The notes beneath the pieces were generated by a model. That model did no database searches. It had not been told where the DNA came from and worked only from the letters and a program-made list of their open reading frames with translations. From contig CAJQUN010001060.1 in assembly GCA_907163345.1 (NCBI GenBank), forward strand, positions 1 through 64,000: a stretch of 64,000 nucleotides of DNA, given 5' to 3'. Source of the stretch: Haberlea rhodopensis (Eukaryota > Streptophyta > Magnoliopsida > Lamiales > Gesneriaceae). Below are positions 46,915 to 59,448 of the stretch, piece by piece; position 1 is the stretch's first letter, and each line of letters starts with the position of its first letter. Made by a program: the position numbers and the translations under genes.

Positions 46915-47708
46915 ATGAGGGAAGAGGAATCGAATTGGTTTCCCAATTGAAGAGGAATTGCCTTCACCTGAAGAATCGATGTCCTTGTCGCAATCGCTGA
47001 TTATCCCTGATCTAGCGCTAGCTTTCAACGTTCCCACCCAGCATCAGACCCTTCACAGCCACCACGGGCCGCCGTCGCAGTCCGCAACCCACTCCGCTCA
47101 GCTCAATTCCTCCGCCGAATTTGACTCGCCGGAGTTGAGTGGCGCCGGCGTGGGATCAGGAGGCTGCGCTGGTTCAGATGAGCCAGCTACAACCCTCAAG
47201 CGGCCCGGCCTGGTTTGGACCAACCCACAGCTGCACAAGAGATTCGTTGATGCAGTAGCCCATTTCGGGATCAAGAACCAAAGACTATAATGCACCTGAT
47301 GAGTGTTGATGGGCTCACAAGAGAGAATGTTGCCAGCCATTTGCAGAAGTACCAGCTTTATTTGAAGCGGATTCAGGGCATTTCAAGTAACGGGAATGGT
47401 GGAATTGGAGGGCAACAGCCCCGCGGGGTTGTCCAGTTCCGGCATGGACCCGGCTACCGATCATTTGTTTGCCGGCTCGCCTGTGCCATCTCATTTTATG
47501 CACCCGTGCAGGGCAATGCAGCATCACCACCATCAAATGGCGCTGGTATCATCCATTTATGAGGCAATCACATCAGCAGAGAATTGGGAAACCAGTGCAA
47601 GACAATAATGGGTCTGTGGCGGGCCCAGGCTTTGTGGAGGATTTAGAATCCCATACCGCAACAAATGGGAGGAGAGCTCTTACATTGTTTCCAACGGGGG
47701 AGGATTGA
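46915..47708 (+). pseudogene. LUX/PCL1-like GARP transcription factor pseudogene
   Basis: The parent family (LUX ARRHYTHMO/PHYTOCLOCK1 and relatives) binds DNA in the evening complex of the plant clock. The ATG at 46915 opens MREEESNWF and meets a stop after about 11 codons; the frame resumes with LPSPEESMSLSQSLIIPDLA. The GARP domain is present in two frames: LVWTNPQLHKRFVDAVAHFG ending IKN at about 47277, then MSVDGLTRENVASHLQKYQL from about 47299. About eight bases are missing between them, removing part of the conserved linker helix and shifting the frame. The C-terminal tail (GPGFVEDLES, LTLFPTGED) ends at 47708 in a third frame. There is no intron, and no poly-A tail is clear. Confidence 0.85.
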
Positions 47709-49190
47709 GTAAGGGTAATCGTCGAACTTTTACCTCTAATTAAGCTTGTTTTTTTTAAAATCCAATCTTTCAAGAAAAAACTTGTATTTCTTGTCAATTT
47801 TGTGTTTCCTGCTATCCTTGATGCTGTAGATGGAGTTACTGCCATTTACTTGTTGAATAAAAAAAGTGTTTCTTGGATTGCTCTGCTCTTCATGTGGTGA
47901 TCTTAGTTCATGTATTCGACTTAGAGTGTGTATGTATAAAGTAAGTTCTATCCTTTGCGAATCCAGTCAAGTCCCTGATTTCCGAATCCATTAGCGTGTA
48001 AAAGTTTTTTTGTTGCAATGTGCCGTTTCTAGAATATCATCTACTAGTAACAGATATCACCCTTGACCCCCTTCAGACGAAATCGAAAGAAAACAATTAC
48101 TAAACCTGATTTTCCTCCATTGAGTCAACGTAAATCTTTTGCACAATACTTGAAAACATGAGATGATGATACTTTAGACGACGCTGAGATGATCCGGTAT
48201 CAAAATTCTCGTTTGAGGGGTATGAGAGTTGCCATAGTACTGCACAATATGGTAATGGAGGTACATGAGGACCTTTAGAAACTGATTGGTGGCCAGTGCT
48301 GGGGTGATCTGCATTGAAATTTTTTTCGGAGAATGTTGTGATTTCCGGAGAAACAAATAATAGTTGTAATGTTCATCTGAAATGGGAAGCTGCATTTTCC
48401 TTGAATTTGTCGATCCCGTGCAATTGAATGTTCTTTACTCTTAAATTGTAGGAATTAATTTGTGCATATATTTTACGCCAGTTGCTGTAGATGTTTTGTA
48501 GTCGCTGATCATATTGTATAGCTTAGCTATAATTTCAAAAGAGTTTAGCTACATTGTTATCATATACTAGTTCTTCTTGGCACCACGCAGTAACCAGAAT
48601 ATCGAGAAGTTGTTTTCGAGTTTCATTTTTCTTGAAATCTAACATTCATAAGCTCGAGGCAGTATCAAGCACAAAAAAAAACAATCATAGAGGAGCGTGC
48701 ACCAAAAAGTCAAACAATACAAGAAGCAAGGGCGAAAAAAAAAACATAGTATACAACCTTACAACAACGCAAATTTCAAAATGAGCTTGATGAAATTAGA
48801 AACATGAAAGAACTTAAAGCTAGGTTGGGCAAAACGTAACCAACAGGTTAAAAGTAGGGAACATCTAAATATCCTTCAAACCCCTCGATAGATATGTGAG
48901 AATAAAGAAAAGAACAAGAAAATTCAAGACAAAACTTGATAAGACATCATCTAAGACATAAAAAATGAATCGAAACCAAGAAGAATTAAGACTCACCAAA
49001 TTCTAAATAAGCATTTAGACTCCACGAAGGCATCTATCTCAACTACATAAATCAGATCGGGAGTAAATCAATTCAAAGATATTTTCCTCAAAGAACAAGG
49101 ATGAAAATACAAAATGCATGGGATATATGCAAGGGCACATATCCGTACATTCAAGACACCAAAACTTTCATTTGTATAACACAATTTATC
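47709..49190. other. Intergenic DNA, no gene recognised
   Basis: The first part is probably the copied 3' flank of the GARP pseudogene. No conserved coding motif is seen on either strand. Confidence 0.4.
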
Positions 49191-49196
49191 TCTTAC

Positions 49197-49657
49197 CGCT
49201 TGAAATGATCTCTAAGATGTCTTTTCACAAGCTTTGTTTGCTTGAAGTTGTTATACCACGTAATCTTTAAGACTCCAGGCCAAATTTCCTCATTAGGAGT
49301 ACCACATATGTCACAATAGCGAAAGTGACCTAGCTCATCCTTCCCAGGGAAGATCGGTTTTCCATTTAAAAGTTCAGCAAATATGCAACCAACCGACCAC
49401 ATATCAACAGCGGGGCCATACTTTGTCGTTCCAAGTAGCAACTCTGGAGGTCTAAATATTTATCAAGATTCCAGCAAGTGAGATCATACAACTTAAAAAC
49501 TAACCAAGTTTGAAACCTACATGGAGGCATACATCCACAAAGCTTACCTATATCATAATGTAATGACATGATTCTAAGATTTGCATTCTGATCACTTGAA
49601 AATGACCGAGCTAGGCCAAAATTTACTAGCTTCAAGTTTTCTTCATTGTCTATCAAG
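49197..49657 (-). pseudogene. CDKC-type cyclin-dependent kinase gene fragment
   Basis: Two minus-strand exons of a plant CDKC (P-TEFb-like) kinase. Exon A (49548-49657) reads LLIDNE-like into NLKLVNFGLARSFSSD, the activation segment, where the catalytic DFG has become NFG. A small deletion then shifts its last codons. It ends at a GTAAGC donor. Exon B (49197-49451) begins after TTTAG with PPELLLGTTKYGPAVDMWSV and continues GCIFAELL, GKPIFPGKDE, to a GTAAGA donor. The retained intron shows a DNA-level copy, not a retrocopy. The N-lobe, the PSTAIRE-like helix and the C-terminal half are missing. With the Asp lost and the frame broken it cannot be active. Confidence 0.85.
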
Positions 49658-49659
49658 AG

Positions 49660-51400
49660 ACACCTAATTTTAGCACCGCATATGGGGAAAGAAATTTAAT
49701 CTAAGTACTTGTTTTGAATAGAACCTTTAATATCACAATGAATCACTTGATTACATTATAGTAGTGAAGCTCGATCAAAAGTTATCTCATGTAGCACTAG
49801 AAGGAGAGCAAAATGCAAATCATTATTTTGATTGTCACTCTTCTTTTCAAAATTCCATCAGAAGCATCTGATTTGCGACTAAATTAAATAGACTTGTATA
49901 TTAGCTGCTATGCTACCTTAAAGACCATGTAAATTCCCACCTAATTTGTGGCACTGAAAAATCTCATTCCAGGATGATCAGCAAGACCAATCAAATCATG
50001 TACATGTACTCAAAGACCATGTAAATTCCCCATTTGTACTTGTTTTTCTTTTTTCTTTTTGGGGAAAAAATTCATTCCAATGAAAAAATATCCAACCAAG
50101 AACAGAAAGCACGTCATATTTGATTCACATTCTCAATTCAAATAGTAAAAAAACAATTTAAGTGTGTGAATTATCTATCATAAGTTTGCTCGTAGCCTTA
50201 ATAAAGTCTGCAAATATCATAATATTCGTGATTCTTTAATATAGTAAAACTATATAGTTAATTTGATATTGTGGGCATGTGTATTAACAGATGGATACAC
50301 TTCAAGCACAAAGAAATCAAAAATTTACATGATGCCCCTTGTTCATCCCTCTCAGGACCTGAAAAAAAATTACAAACTTCAGATGCAATAATCTAAACAT
50401 GGTGGGTAGAGAGTTTAAATTAAATAAGAAGATCAAACTTAGTTTGCAATGAGGCACAAGAGCTGCAACTCGCCAAAACTTGAGCCAAGTCGCAATTATG
50501 GGTTTTTAATAACTATTAGAACTATTGGGTTTTCGTACCCCGGCGTCAGATCCAAACGCAGTGAAAATAAACAGTAAACAGATCTGACCCAATGACGGAT
50601 CGATCGCGCCTGATTCATATATTAACATGCATAAATCAAATAAATGCATGAAAAGAGAATTACCGATAACAGCGAAATCAATCTGTGGTGGTGATCCTCG
50701 AGTCCAATCAACCTGACCAGATCTACAAGCACGTCACCAGTGTTAGCGTGATGACGGCTTATAAGAGTGTATTGAATGGAGTTATAATATTAACCCTGGA
50801 GTGATGTTATATTTATAGTTGTATGGTTAACTAATTTGGGTCAGGGTTAATATAAAGTCCATCGGGATAATGTTTGGCGTGTAGGGCATTTTGCTAACAG
50901 AAACTACTCTCAAACATTATACTGAAACAAATATGGAAACATTCAAAGCAAAATGGAAAGATAATTTAAATTATCATGAGAGCAATCATTTCATGCCTAG
51001 AAACCCACATCATCTTTCATCAAACAATCCTCAAGTATGAACGCTAACATAACTCAAACCATAAATTAAACTACCATCTAACCAGAATATTATCATCCCA
51101 ACGAAGCAGCAAAAAATATTCAAATTAACCATCAGCTAATGTTTTACAGATACCTCATATTTATTTAATATAAACCATGTCACAAATAAATACAAGTCTA
51201 GTGGTAAAGAAGCTTTCTACCAAATTTTCGAGAAGTTACGTCACAGTTCGCTCCCTCCGGTGGACGTTCCTGCTCCTCAACCAATAAAAACATTAATATA
51301 ACGAACAATGTTACAGGAAAAAAGAAAAACTACACTTTCATTGACTAATCTGCTAATGAATTGATTGAATTTTTTTTTTAACATTTTTGTTCACTTTGTT
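49660..51400. other. Intergenic DNA, no gene recognised
   Basis: AT-rich sequence. A GC-richer piece at about 50525-50890 (TACCCCGGCGTCAGATCC, GATCGATCGCGCC) looks like a repeat end or LTR fragment, but I found no pair or target duplication. No coding motif is seen. Confidence 0.35.
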
Positions 51401-51548
51401 CATCCACAGAACCATCAATGTACCTAAAATTTCTCTTTATTATAGATTCTTATAATTCTCCCCAAAGCAATAGCAGAAAACAAATTAAATGAAGATCAAT
51501 AATGCAAAACAAAAATATAAGCTCAAATCAAACATGTGACCAAAAGAA
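51401..51548. repeat. Left copy of a 148-bp direct repeat flanking the TRIM
   Basis: Runs from CATCCACAGAACCAT to GTGACCAAAAGAA and is repeated at 52105-52252 with a few substitutions. It directly abuts the truncated left LTR of the TRIM-like element. Confidence 0.88.
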
Positions 51549-52101
51549 AATTTAAAGTGGTTTATAAAGGCTTACAATTGACTATTATAGCAACTTGGGT
51601 TAACCATTTTCGTAGAGCGGAGACGGATATGAAGTAGTTGCTATACGAGCCCATTGTGCAGTCACGTTTGCACCTGCCTGGGCCCGTGGCGTGACAGAAT
51701 GGTATCAGAGCCGGTCACCGGCAGAAAACACCGGGAGATAAGTGATATGCAGGGCAAAGTGCTACGTGCGTGGGAGCCACCTCTTGAGCTTAAAGGGCAA
51801 AGTCATACATGACGGGAGCCATCTCTTGAACCTGTAGGAGCCACCTCTAGATTCCCGGTGCCGGTGGATCGATGAGTTAGGTCGCGACGAGGATGCCAGG
51901 TTCTAAAGGAGGGGTGATTGTAATTACCTTGTCCCATATTGGTTGTGGATGAAAATTTAAAGTGATTTATAAATGCTTACAATGGCCTATTATAGCAACT
52001 TGGGTTAACCAGTTTAGTAGAGCGATGACGGATACGAATTAGTTACTATACGAGCTCATTGTGCAGTCGCGCTTGTACGGGCCTGGGCCCGGGGCGTGAC
52101 A
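51547..52101 (+). mobile_element. TRIM-like miniature LTR retrotransposon
   Basis: Terminal direct repeats of about 150 bp (51547-51696, truncated at its left) and 187 bp (51915-52101) share CTATTATAGCAACTTGGGTT and end GGCGTGACA. The left repeat is followed by a tRNA-Met primer site TGGTATCAGAGCC (51700-51712). The right repeat is preceded by a purine tract AAAGGAGGGG and begins TGATTG. The 218-bp interior encodes nothing. The left repeat lacks about 37 bp present at the start of the right one. Confidence 0.8.
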
Positions 52102-52104
52102 GCC

Positions 52105-52252
52105 CATCCACAGAACCATAAATGTACCTAAAATTTTCTTTATTATAGATTCTAATAATTCTCCCCAAAGCAATCGCGGAAAACAAATTACATGATGAGC
52201 AATAATGCAAAACAAAAATATAAGCTCAAATCAAACATGTGACCAAAAGAAT
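52105..52252. repeat. Right copy of the 148-bp direct repeat
   Basis: Second copy of 51401-51548. It starts three bases after the right LTR of the TRIM and continues into unique DNA that carries the villin fragment. Confidence 0.88.
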
Positions 52253-52355
52253 TCAACTTATCAAGAAACTGATTCCCGAAAAACAAAAATCATATGTTGA
52301 AATTTATCTCCGGAAGAAGCAGCAGGGGCAAGCACAAGCGGCAAAACATGAAGAT

Positions 52356-52650
52356 TTAGAACCATTGAAGTGTCGTTTTGAGCCTATCATGTTTCCATTT
52401 AGGCAACTTGTAGAAAGCATCCTTAGTCACATCGAATTTCTTCCTGAATTCTTATGAGGGCAAATACGCCTGTAAAACATGATTTCTAAATGTGAGGCAA
52501 ACATTAAACAACATTGAATTATTAAGGCAATAACTTCGTAGGCACTTACCTCACGCTTGGTAACATCAACTGGATCAGTTGATGTTGTTGTGAGACGCTC
52601 GTACAGGTATACTGGAAGTTCCTCGTCACATTCGGATGAAGAAGTTTTTT
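52356..52650 (-). pseudogene. Villin 3' gene fragment (headpiece domain)
   Basis: Villins bundle and cap actin filaments; the C-terminal headpiece binds F-actin. The last exon (52356-52469, minus) follows a TTTTACAG acceptor and reads AYLPS, a stop, then EFRKKFDVTKDAFYKLPKWK and on to LQWF and TAA, the headpiece of a plant villin. The preceding exon (from 52550 to about 52650) reads ELPVYLYERLTTTSTDPVDV and then TKRE before a GTAAGT donor. The YERL...PVDVTKRE junction is most like plant VLN1. The in-frame TAA in the headpiece and the absence of the gelsolin repeats mark it as a fragment. Confidence 0.85.
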
Positions 52651-52659
52651 TCAACAAAA

Positions 52660-54100
52660 AAAAAACATATAGGGGTTTTACAATTTTAATAACGTTTAAA
52701 ATATCAAAATCAAGATGAATGTGAATTTCAAGTCTTCTGCTTCGCATTCTCTTAGATAAATAAAACGAGCATTTTAAATGTTCCCAGCATAAATTTCCTC
52801 TATTTAAAAAAAAACACTTTAAAAAGGTAAGATTATTATAAAAACAATTAATGTAGCTGCTTATATATCCATCAAACTCAGTTCATTCTACGTTTGACAA
52901 AGCGTGATATGATGAAGTCACTGACGTACGATAAGCATGGAGAGTGAATGGATATTTCCCAAAATAAACGCATGTCCATCATTGCAACAGTAAATCTTCT
53001 TCTCTTATTATATATGGTAAATTCATTATAGTCTAGGAGAATGACTTTTTCCGTCTTCCATGTTCATCTATATGTGAATCAAAATTGAGTTTTACCGCTA
53101 TATCTTTCATTTTTTGGCATATTGTCATTTGTTTTGCAAACTTACGTTATTTTTTCATGGGCGTTGTCATGTCGAAGCCATGTCATAATTACGTCAATGT
53201 CACCCGCAAAAAAGACTAAAACTATATAAAAAAAACAAAGATAGTGAATTAAAATTAAAATTAAAATTTGGCAATTTTAATTATCAATCCCTCACATCCA
53301 TATTTGCGACCAGGTTAAAAAATGGCCCTTATGTTGGTACATGTATTATATTATATACTTAAAAAGCTCGAGTGTCATTGTTACTTGTATTTGTAGCTTT
53401 TAATACAATAATTTATGGTGCTTTCCGTTTCTCATGTTTGATTATTCATTACTATATTATCTTGGGTCTAGGGGTGCTAATGAATGTAAGCGCATAAATT
53501 ATTATAATTATTTTAAAATTCGAGATATGTTTGTACCATATTATACGTATCGGGTCACAAATTTAAATAAGAAATTATATGATCCAAAAACAATTATGAT
53601 AGGGGAGTATACATTGTTTTTAAACAAGGGTAGGGGGTTAGAGGTGTCGAACCCGCTTTAATGTCAGTTGAGTGAATGGTTCGTGGTGAAATGGTCATTG
53701 TTTTTTGTGTTTAAATAATTAGAACATTGAAAATGGTGGGGTGTCACTTCCCCAATTTGGTATTATCGTCTTCTTTTATTATAAATACAAATTAGAAATC
53801 ATACTCACAATAATTTCAACACGAAATAATTTTAAAATATACATAAAATTCAAGTTATATCTCCCAATCTTCTTCCCAAGGAAAAAAATGTGTATTTTTA
53901 TGAAATATTTTCAAATGTTTTCTCAATGAAATTATAGATAAGTTTGCATTTGAAATTTATATTAAATATATAATTGTTTTTTTTTAAATCTCTTTCTTTA
54001 TCTTTAAGTTACTTCACTAAAAGTTCTCGATTTTTATTTAATTTTAGTCGATCAATATATAACTATTTCCATTTATAAATACCCATGCCATAAAATAAAA
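52660..54100. other. AT-rich intergenic DNA, no gene recognised
   Basis: Only short frames without known motifs. A poly-A/T-rich composition dominates. Confidence 0.4.
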
Positions 54101-54370
54101 CACAGGGTAAATTGTATAAAACATCATGTGTTATAGTAAATATCCACGAGACTCCATGTGTTAACAAAATAGGTAAACAAAAACTATGTTTTCTTGAACT
54201 AGGCATGAAACCCTCTATGTTAAAAAAATACACAAAAAACCCCTCTATTTTCTTAAATTTTGCACAAAACCCCATTCGATTTTACAAATAAATATATTTT
54301 ATTTAATCTCGTTAAAACTATATGCAAGTTTTATGAAACAGTTCCTAAACATTCATATATATATACATAC

Positions 54371-54401
<31 letters not shown>

Positions 54402-54890
54402 AACACATATATATTTGCAATTGTTGCTTACTTAATATATCCAAAACTTGAAAAAAGAATTTGAATTTGTCAATAAGCATGCATAACTTAAAAGAAAAAA
54501 ATCCGAATATTATTCATAATTTATTTTACAATTACACCTTAAAAATATTCACTTTAAAATTCTAAATATTGTTCTTATAAAACTAAAAGAATAACTCATT
54601 ACAGAAAAGAAGAAAAATGTAGATGCATAAAAATTGAGAGCATATTGGACAATCAAGATGATTTTGTGCATGATTTAAGAAAATAGAGGGATTTTTTTGC
54701 CTATTTTGTTTAACACGATGGTTCGTACAATGTTTAAAAAAAAAAGATATGGCTTTTTTGCTTTTTTTGTAACACATGTAGTTTCATGTCGAGTTTAAGA
54801 AAACAGAGAGGTTTCATTTGTCTATTTGTTAACATATTATGATTTCATGTATATTTACTATAACATAGAGGTTTTATGTAATTTACCACT
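54101..54890. mobile_element. Element with long terminal inverted repeats (foldback or MULE-like)
   Basis: Arms at about 54101-54275 and 54660-54890 are inverted copies: GGGTAAATTGTATAAAAC, ATGTGTTATAGTAAATAT and GTTAACAAA in the left arm return as inverses in the right arm. The flanks are A-rich (TAAAATAAAA, AAAAATAAGA), so the target duplication is ambiguous. Long inverted repeats suit a Mutator-like or foldback element. The centre contains a TA/CA microsatellite and no transposase. Confidence 0.65.
54356..54414. repeat. AT/AC microsatellite
   Basis: About 25 bases of TA repeats are followed by AC repeats, in the centre of the inverted-repeat element. Confidence 0.9.
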
Positions 54891-57104
54891 AAAAATAAGA
54901 CCCATTAGTTTATCACTCATATTTCCTTACTCTACATACTTGATCAATAGAAGAATTTAACCGGAAAATTATCGGTGTCATCAAACCCATGATCCGAGAT
55001 TACACCTACCAATAAAAATTACATCCCTGTCTAAAATTCTACTCAACATTTTACGTGGAATTTTTAGTAGCATCAATTATTGTTCAAATCTTTTCAAGTA
55101 TTTATAGATCGAACTGATCGAGTTTCGTATTAATCTTAATCTATTTGATTTATTACCAAATCATATTCGTATAAAATAACAATCTGATTAAAAGCTAATT
55201 AATGGAAACCCCGGTTGGGTTCGAGTTTGTCCAAATTAATTTTTTTATAAATTTAAAATAGCATAATATAAAATGATAAAAGGTTAGGAATTTTTTATGC
55301 TGCAACCAAGTAACAACATGAACACAATTTTTAGCATAAAACTTTAGTTTCAGTGCTCTTGTTATCTCCTTGTAGCTTATCAGGAACATATCACCGATAT
55401 CAATAGGCATATACTGAAAATATATGTAGATACCATCAGTTCATATCCAGTATACACAAATCAAATTACTAACACATATCAACACAGGCTGAAATAAATT
55501 AAATATACATAAACTCTTCAAACGCCCCAGGGATAACCCCTGGTAGACATATACATGTAATACTGGGATAAAGAAGAGAATAAACCTTTCAAGTATAACT
55601 TCCCTTGGACAGGCCCTCTCCGGGGTCCTGGCCATCTATACTATCTATCATTGTCCACACACAAAGACAACAACAGCCCCTTTGAGGGTGAGCAAAAGTA
55701 CAATATGGAACGATCAAAAGAAATACAACATGTATCTATAACATAATATATGAAATGAAATGAAATGCAATGCGTGTCATGTCATGTCGGTATCGTACAC
55801 CCATCCATTGGGTATCACCGAGCCAATAAATGATAAATGTCCCAATTGCTCGAGCATGTCAAGCAAATGGATGTCTACATGGTGCGTCGTCAAAGCGTCA
55901 CCGCATCCCAGCTCTTGACACCAACCATACTGATGACGTCAACAAGGCGTCACCCATAACAGTCTCAATGAATAGGGATAATCCATAGGATGACGTCGGC
56001 AAAAGCCATCAATCCACATATCAACAAATCATAGCAATCATGAGAGCCACGAATCCCTATGCCTTTCAGGCCACCTAATGCCAATCATAGCATCGTGTAC
56101 AACCTTTATGATTGATCGAATACAAAACAAAAACAGGAATATCAAAGAATCGTAACTCAACATGTATGTCATGCATCGATATATATATAAAAATGATGTG
56201 TGCTAACAAAATATTTATTTTCATACATCAATATGTCAATCATGAATGCTATGAATGCCACATAATTTATATAATCACGTAGCCACGTAATTTTAAGTAA
56301 TTCACACAAGTCATCAAATCATATATCAACCGATACAGATATCTATCATATGTTATTCGATTGCAATATACATTCATTATGATGTGTTACTAGGAAAATG
56401 AATATAACACACGATAATCAAGCTGCAAAACCGATAAATAAAATGTTTATCATTGTTTATAAATAATTCATAGCTTACTTGAGCATTTACTAATGGATAA
56501 GTTTAATATATTTTATTTTCCTCGATTCACCCAAAACTGCATAAATCAGTTGGGATTCACTACTAATATGTGAATCATCTAAAATAGAAAGATTCTCGAA
56601 CTATTTGTCAAATTTCCAAAATAATTTCACCCCAAACCATAATAACATACAAATTCAAATGTTTGATAAAAACAAATTTTAACAGCTGACAAATTTTCGA
56701 TAAAATTTACCTTTTAGAGAAACTGGTGGTGCCAACTGCCAAGAACTCTATAACTGGCTTGAGAAATTTAATCGAGTTTTCACGGAGAAATTTTGATGGA
56801 AATTGAAATGAGGGTTTCTCGTTCTACTTTCTCTTTTTCTCTCTCTACTCTTGCTCTGTTTCTTAATGGTTTTGTAACAGTAACCTTGTTTGATATACAT
56901 ATGCTTTAATAAATAGTAAGAATACGATAAAATAAGGGAAAACTCAAAAAAAATCCTCATTTTCATACTTAATTATGGAATCAGTCTCTATGTCAGAAAA
57001 AATTAATTCAAACTCGCTACTACAACTTAAAACTTTGTTCTAACTCCCTATTTTGGTAAAATGACCATAATACCCATCAACTAAAAGTTAAAACATTTAA
57101 TTTG
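54891..57104. other. Repeat-like DNA, probably LTR-derived, no gene
   Basis: From about 55440 to 56880 the composition and phrasing (CGTACACCCATCCATTGGG, GGCGTCACC, ATGACGTC words, followed by a TCTCTTTTTCTCTC tract) resemble a long plant gypsy LTR. No ends, target duplication or second LTR were found. Short frames at 55195-55410 and 55441-55635 have no recognisable motif. Confidence 0.35.
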
Positions 57105-59205
57105 AGAAATCATTACAGTTAGTACGAAACCTATATAATTTTGGTTCACGTTACACATAAAATCGGTATGAAATTTATAAAATTTTGGTACAAGTTAAAC
57201 ATGAAATTGGTATGAAACATATATTATTTTAGGTACTTATTACACGTGAAGTTGGTATGAAACATATATAATTTTGGTACTAGTTACACATGAAGTTTGT
57301 ATGAAACCAATACAATTTTGGTACTAGTTACACATGAAATTGGTATAAAACTTTTACTATATTCGGTACTTATTACATGTGAAGTTGGTATGAAATCTAT
57401 ACAATTTCGGTACTAAATATACATAAAATTGGTATGAAACCTATCAAATTTGTTACTAATTACGAATAAAATTGGTATGAAACTTAGACTATTTTCAGTA
57501 CTTGTTACATATGAAATTGGTATGAAATCTTTATAATTTTGGTATTAGTTACACATGAAATTTGTATGAAACCTATACAATTTTGGTACAAGTTACATAT
57601 GAAATTGGTGCGAAACATATACTTTTTTCGGTACTTATTACACATGAAGTTGGTATGAAACATATACAATTTTGGTACTTATTACACTTGAACTTGGTAT
57701 GAAACATATACAATTTTGGTACTAGTTATACGTGAAGTTGGTATGAAACATATACTATATTCGAAACTTATTACACGTAAAGTTGATATGAAACCTATAC
57801 AGTTTTCGGTACCAACTATGCATAAAACTGGTATGAAATCCATATAATTTTGGTACTAATTACGAATAAAATTGGTACGAAACCTATTCTATTTTCGGTA
57901 CTTATTACAAATGAAATTGGTATGAAATCTTTACAATTTTGGTACTAATTACACATGAAATTGATATGAAACATGTACAATTTTGGTACAGTTATACATG
58001 AAATTCGTATGAAACCTATACTTTTTAGGTACTTATTACACTTGAAGTTGGTATGAAACATATACAATTTTGGTACTTATTACACTTGAAGTTGGTATGA
58101 AACATATACAATGTTGGTACTAGTTACACGTGAAATTTTTATGAAACCTATACTATGTTCAAAACTTATTACACGTAAAGTTAGTATGAAACCTATACAA
58201 TTTCGGTACTAAGTATACATAAAATTGGTATGAAATCTATATAAATTTGGTATTAATTACACGTGAAGTTGGTATGAAACCTATACTATATTCAAAACTT
58301 ATTACACGTAAAGCTATTATGAAACCTATACAATTTTGGTACTTAGTATACATAAATTGGTAAGAAACCTGTACTATTTTTCGGTACTTAATACATTAAA
58401 TTAGTATGAAATTTTTACAATTTTATTATTAATTACACAAGAAATTGGTACGAAATCTATACAATTTTGGTACAAGTTACACGTGAAATTGGTATGAAAC
58501 CTATATTAGTTTCGGTACTTATTACACGTGAAGTTAGTATGAAAGATATACAATTTTGGTACTAGTTACACATGAAGTTGGTATGAAACCTATACAATTT
58601 TCGTACTAGTTACACATGAAATTGGTATAAAATATATACTATATTTGGTACTTATCACGCTTGAAGTTGGTATGAAATCTATACAATTTCGGTACCAATT
58701 ACATATGAAATTGGTATTGAAACTATACAATTTTGGTATTAGTTACATATAAAATTGGTATTAAACATATATCATCTATTGGTATAGTTACACATGAAAT
58801 TGATAGTAAATCTATACAATTTTGGTACTAGTTACTCATGAAATTAATATTAAATTTATAAAATTTTGGTACTAGTTGTACATGAAATTGGTATTAAACG
58901 TATACAATTTCGGTACTAATTACACATTAATATTGATGTTCAACGTATATATAGAATAAACAGACAATATCAAATTCAAAAAACAATAACAACATTTCTA
59001 TAGAATCTTCTATTAATGTTAATATTCTATATCGAACAAACAAAAATATCAATTTCAAATAACACCAATTTCAAACTTTACAAACAATATTTGTTTGTTA
59101 TGGTACTAGTTACACATGAAATTTTTATGAAACATATACTATTTTCAGTACTTATTACACGCGAAGTTGGTCTGAAACCTATACTAGTTACACATGAGAT
59201 ATGTG
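57105..59205. repeat. Minisatellite of 44-45 bp units, about 47 copies
   Basis: A diverged tandem array with the core words TTGGTATGAAACCTATACAA, TTTTGGTACTAGTTACACAT and GAAA. Measured spacings of TACACATGAA-type words are 44, 44 and 45 bp. Units differ by about 10-25 %, so the array is old. A few units near the right end are interrupted by unique AT-rich DNA (about 58930-59090). It is not coding. Confidence 0.88.
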
Positions 59206-59448
59206 TATATGAGTTGTATAAATGTCATTGACATTACTCTTTTCAATTGGGCATTGCATGCAATGGATTTAAGAGTAAACTTGCATGATGAATCGAGAAT
59301 ATGATTAGTATATTATAGTAGACTATGTCTAATCGTGCTTTATTTGTGATTCCTGATTTGAATGCGTTTCAATTAACTGTATGATAGTTGAATCATCATA
59401 GTTATTTAGAATATATCACTCGGGAGAGGGGTTTTTGAATAGGACCGT
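59206..59448. other. Short unique spacer
   Basis: Sequence between the minisatellite and the SIRE-type LTR. I see nothing in it. Confidence 0.5.

Noticed and set aside
46915..47708. Functional LUX/PCL1 gene
   Set aside because: The DNA-binding domain is split between frames and part of its linker is missing.
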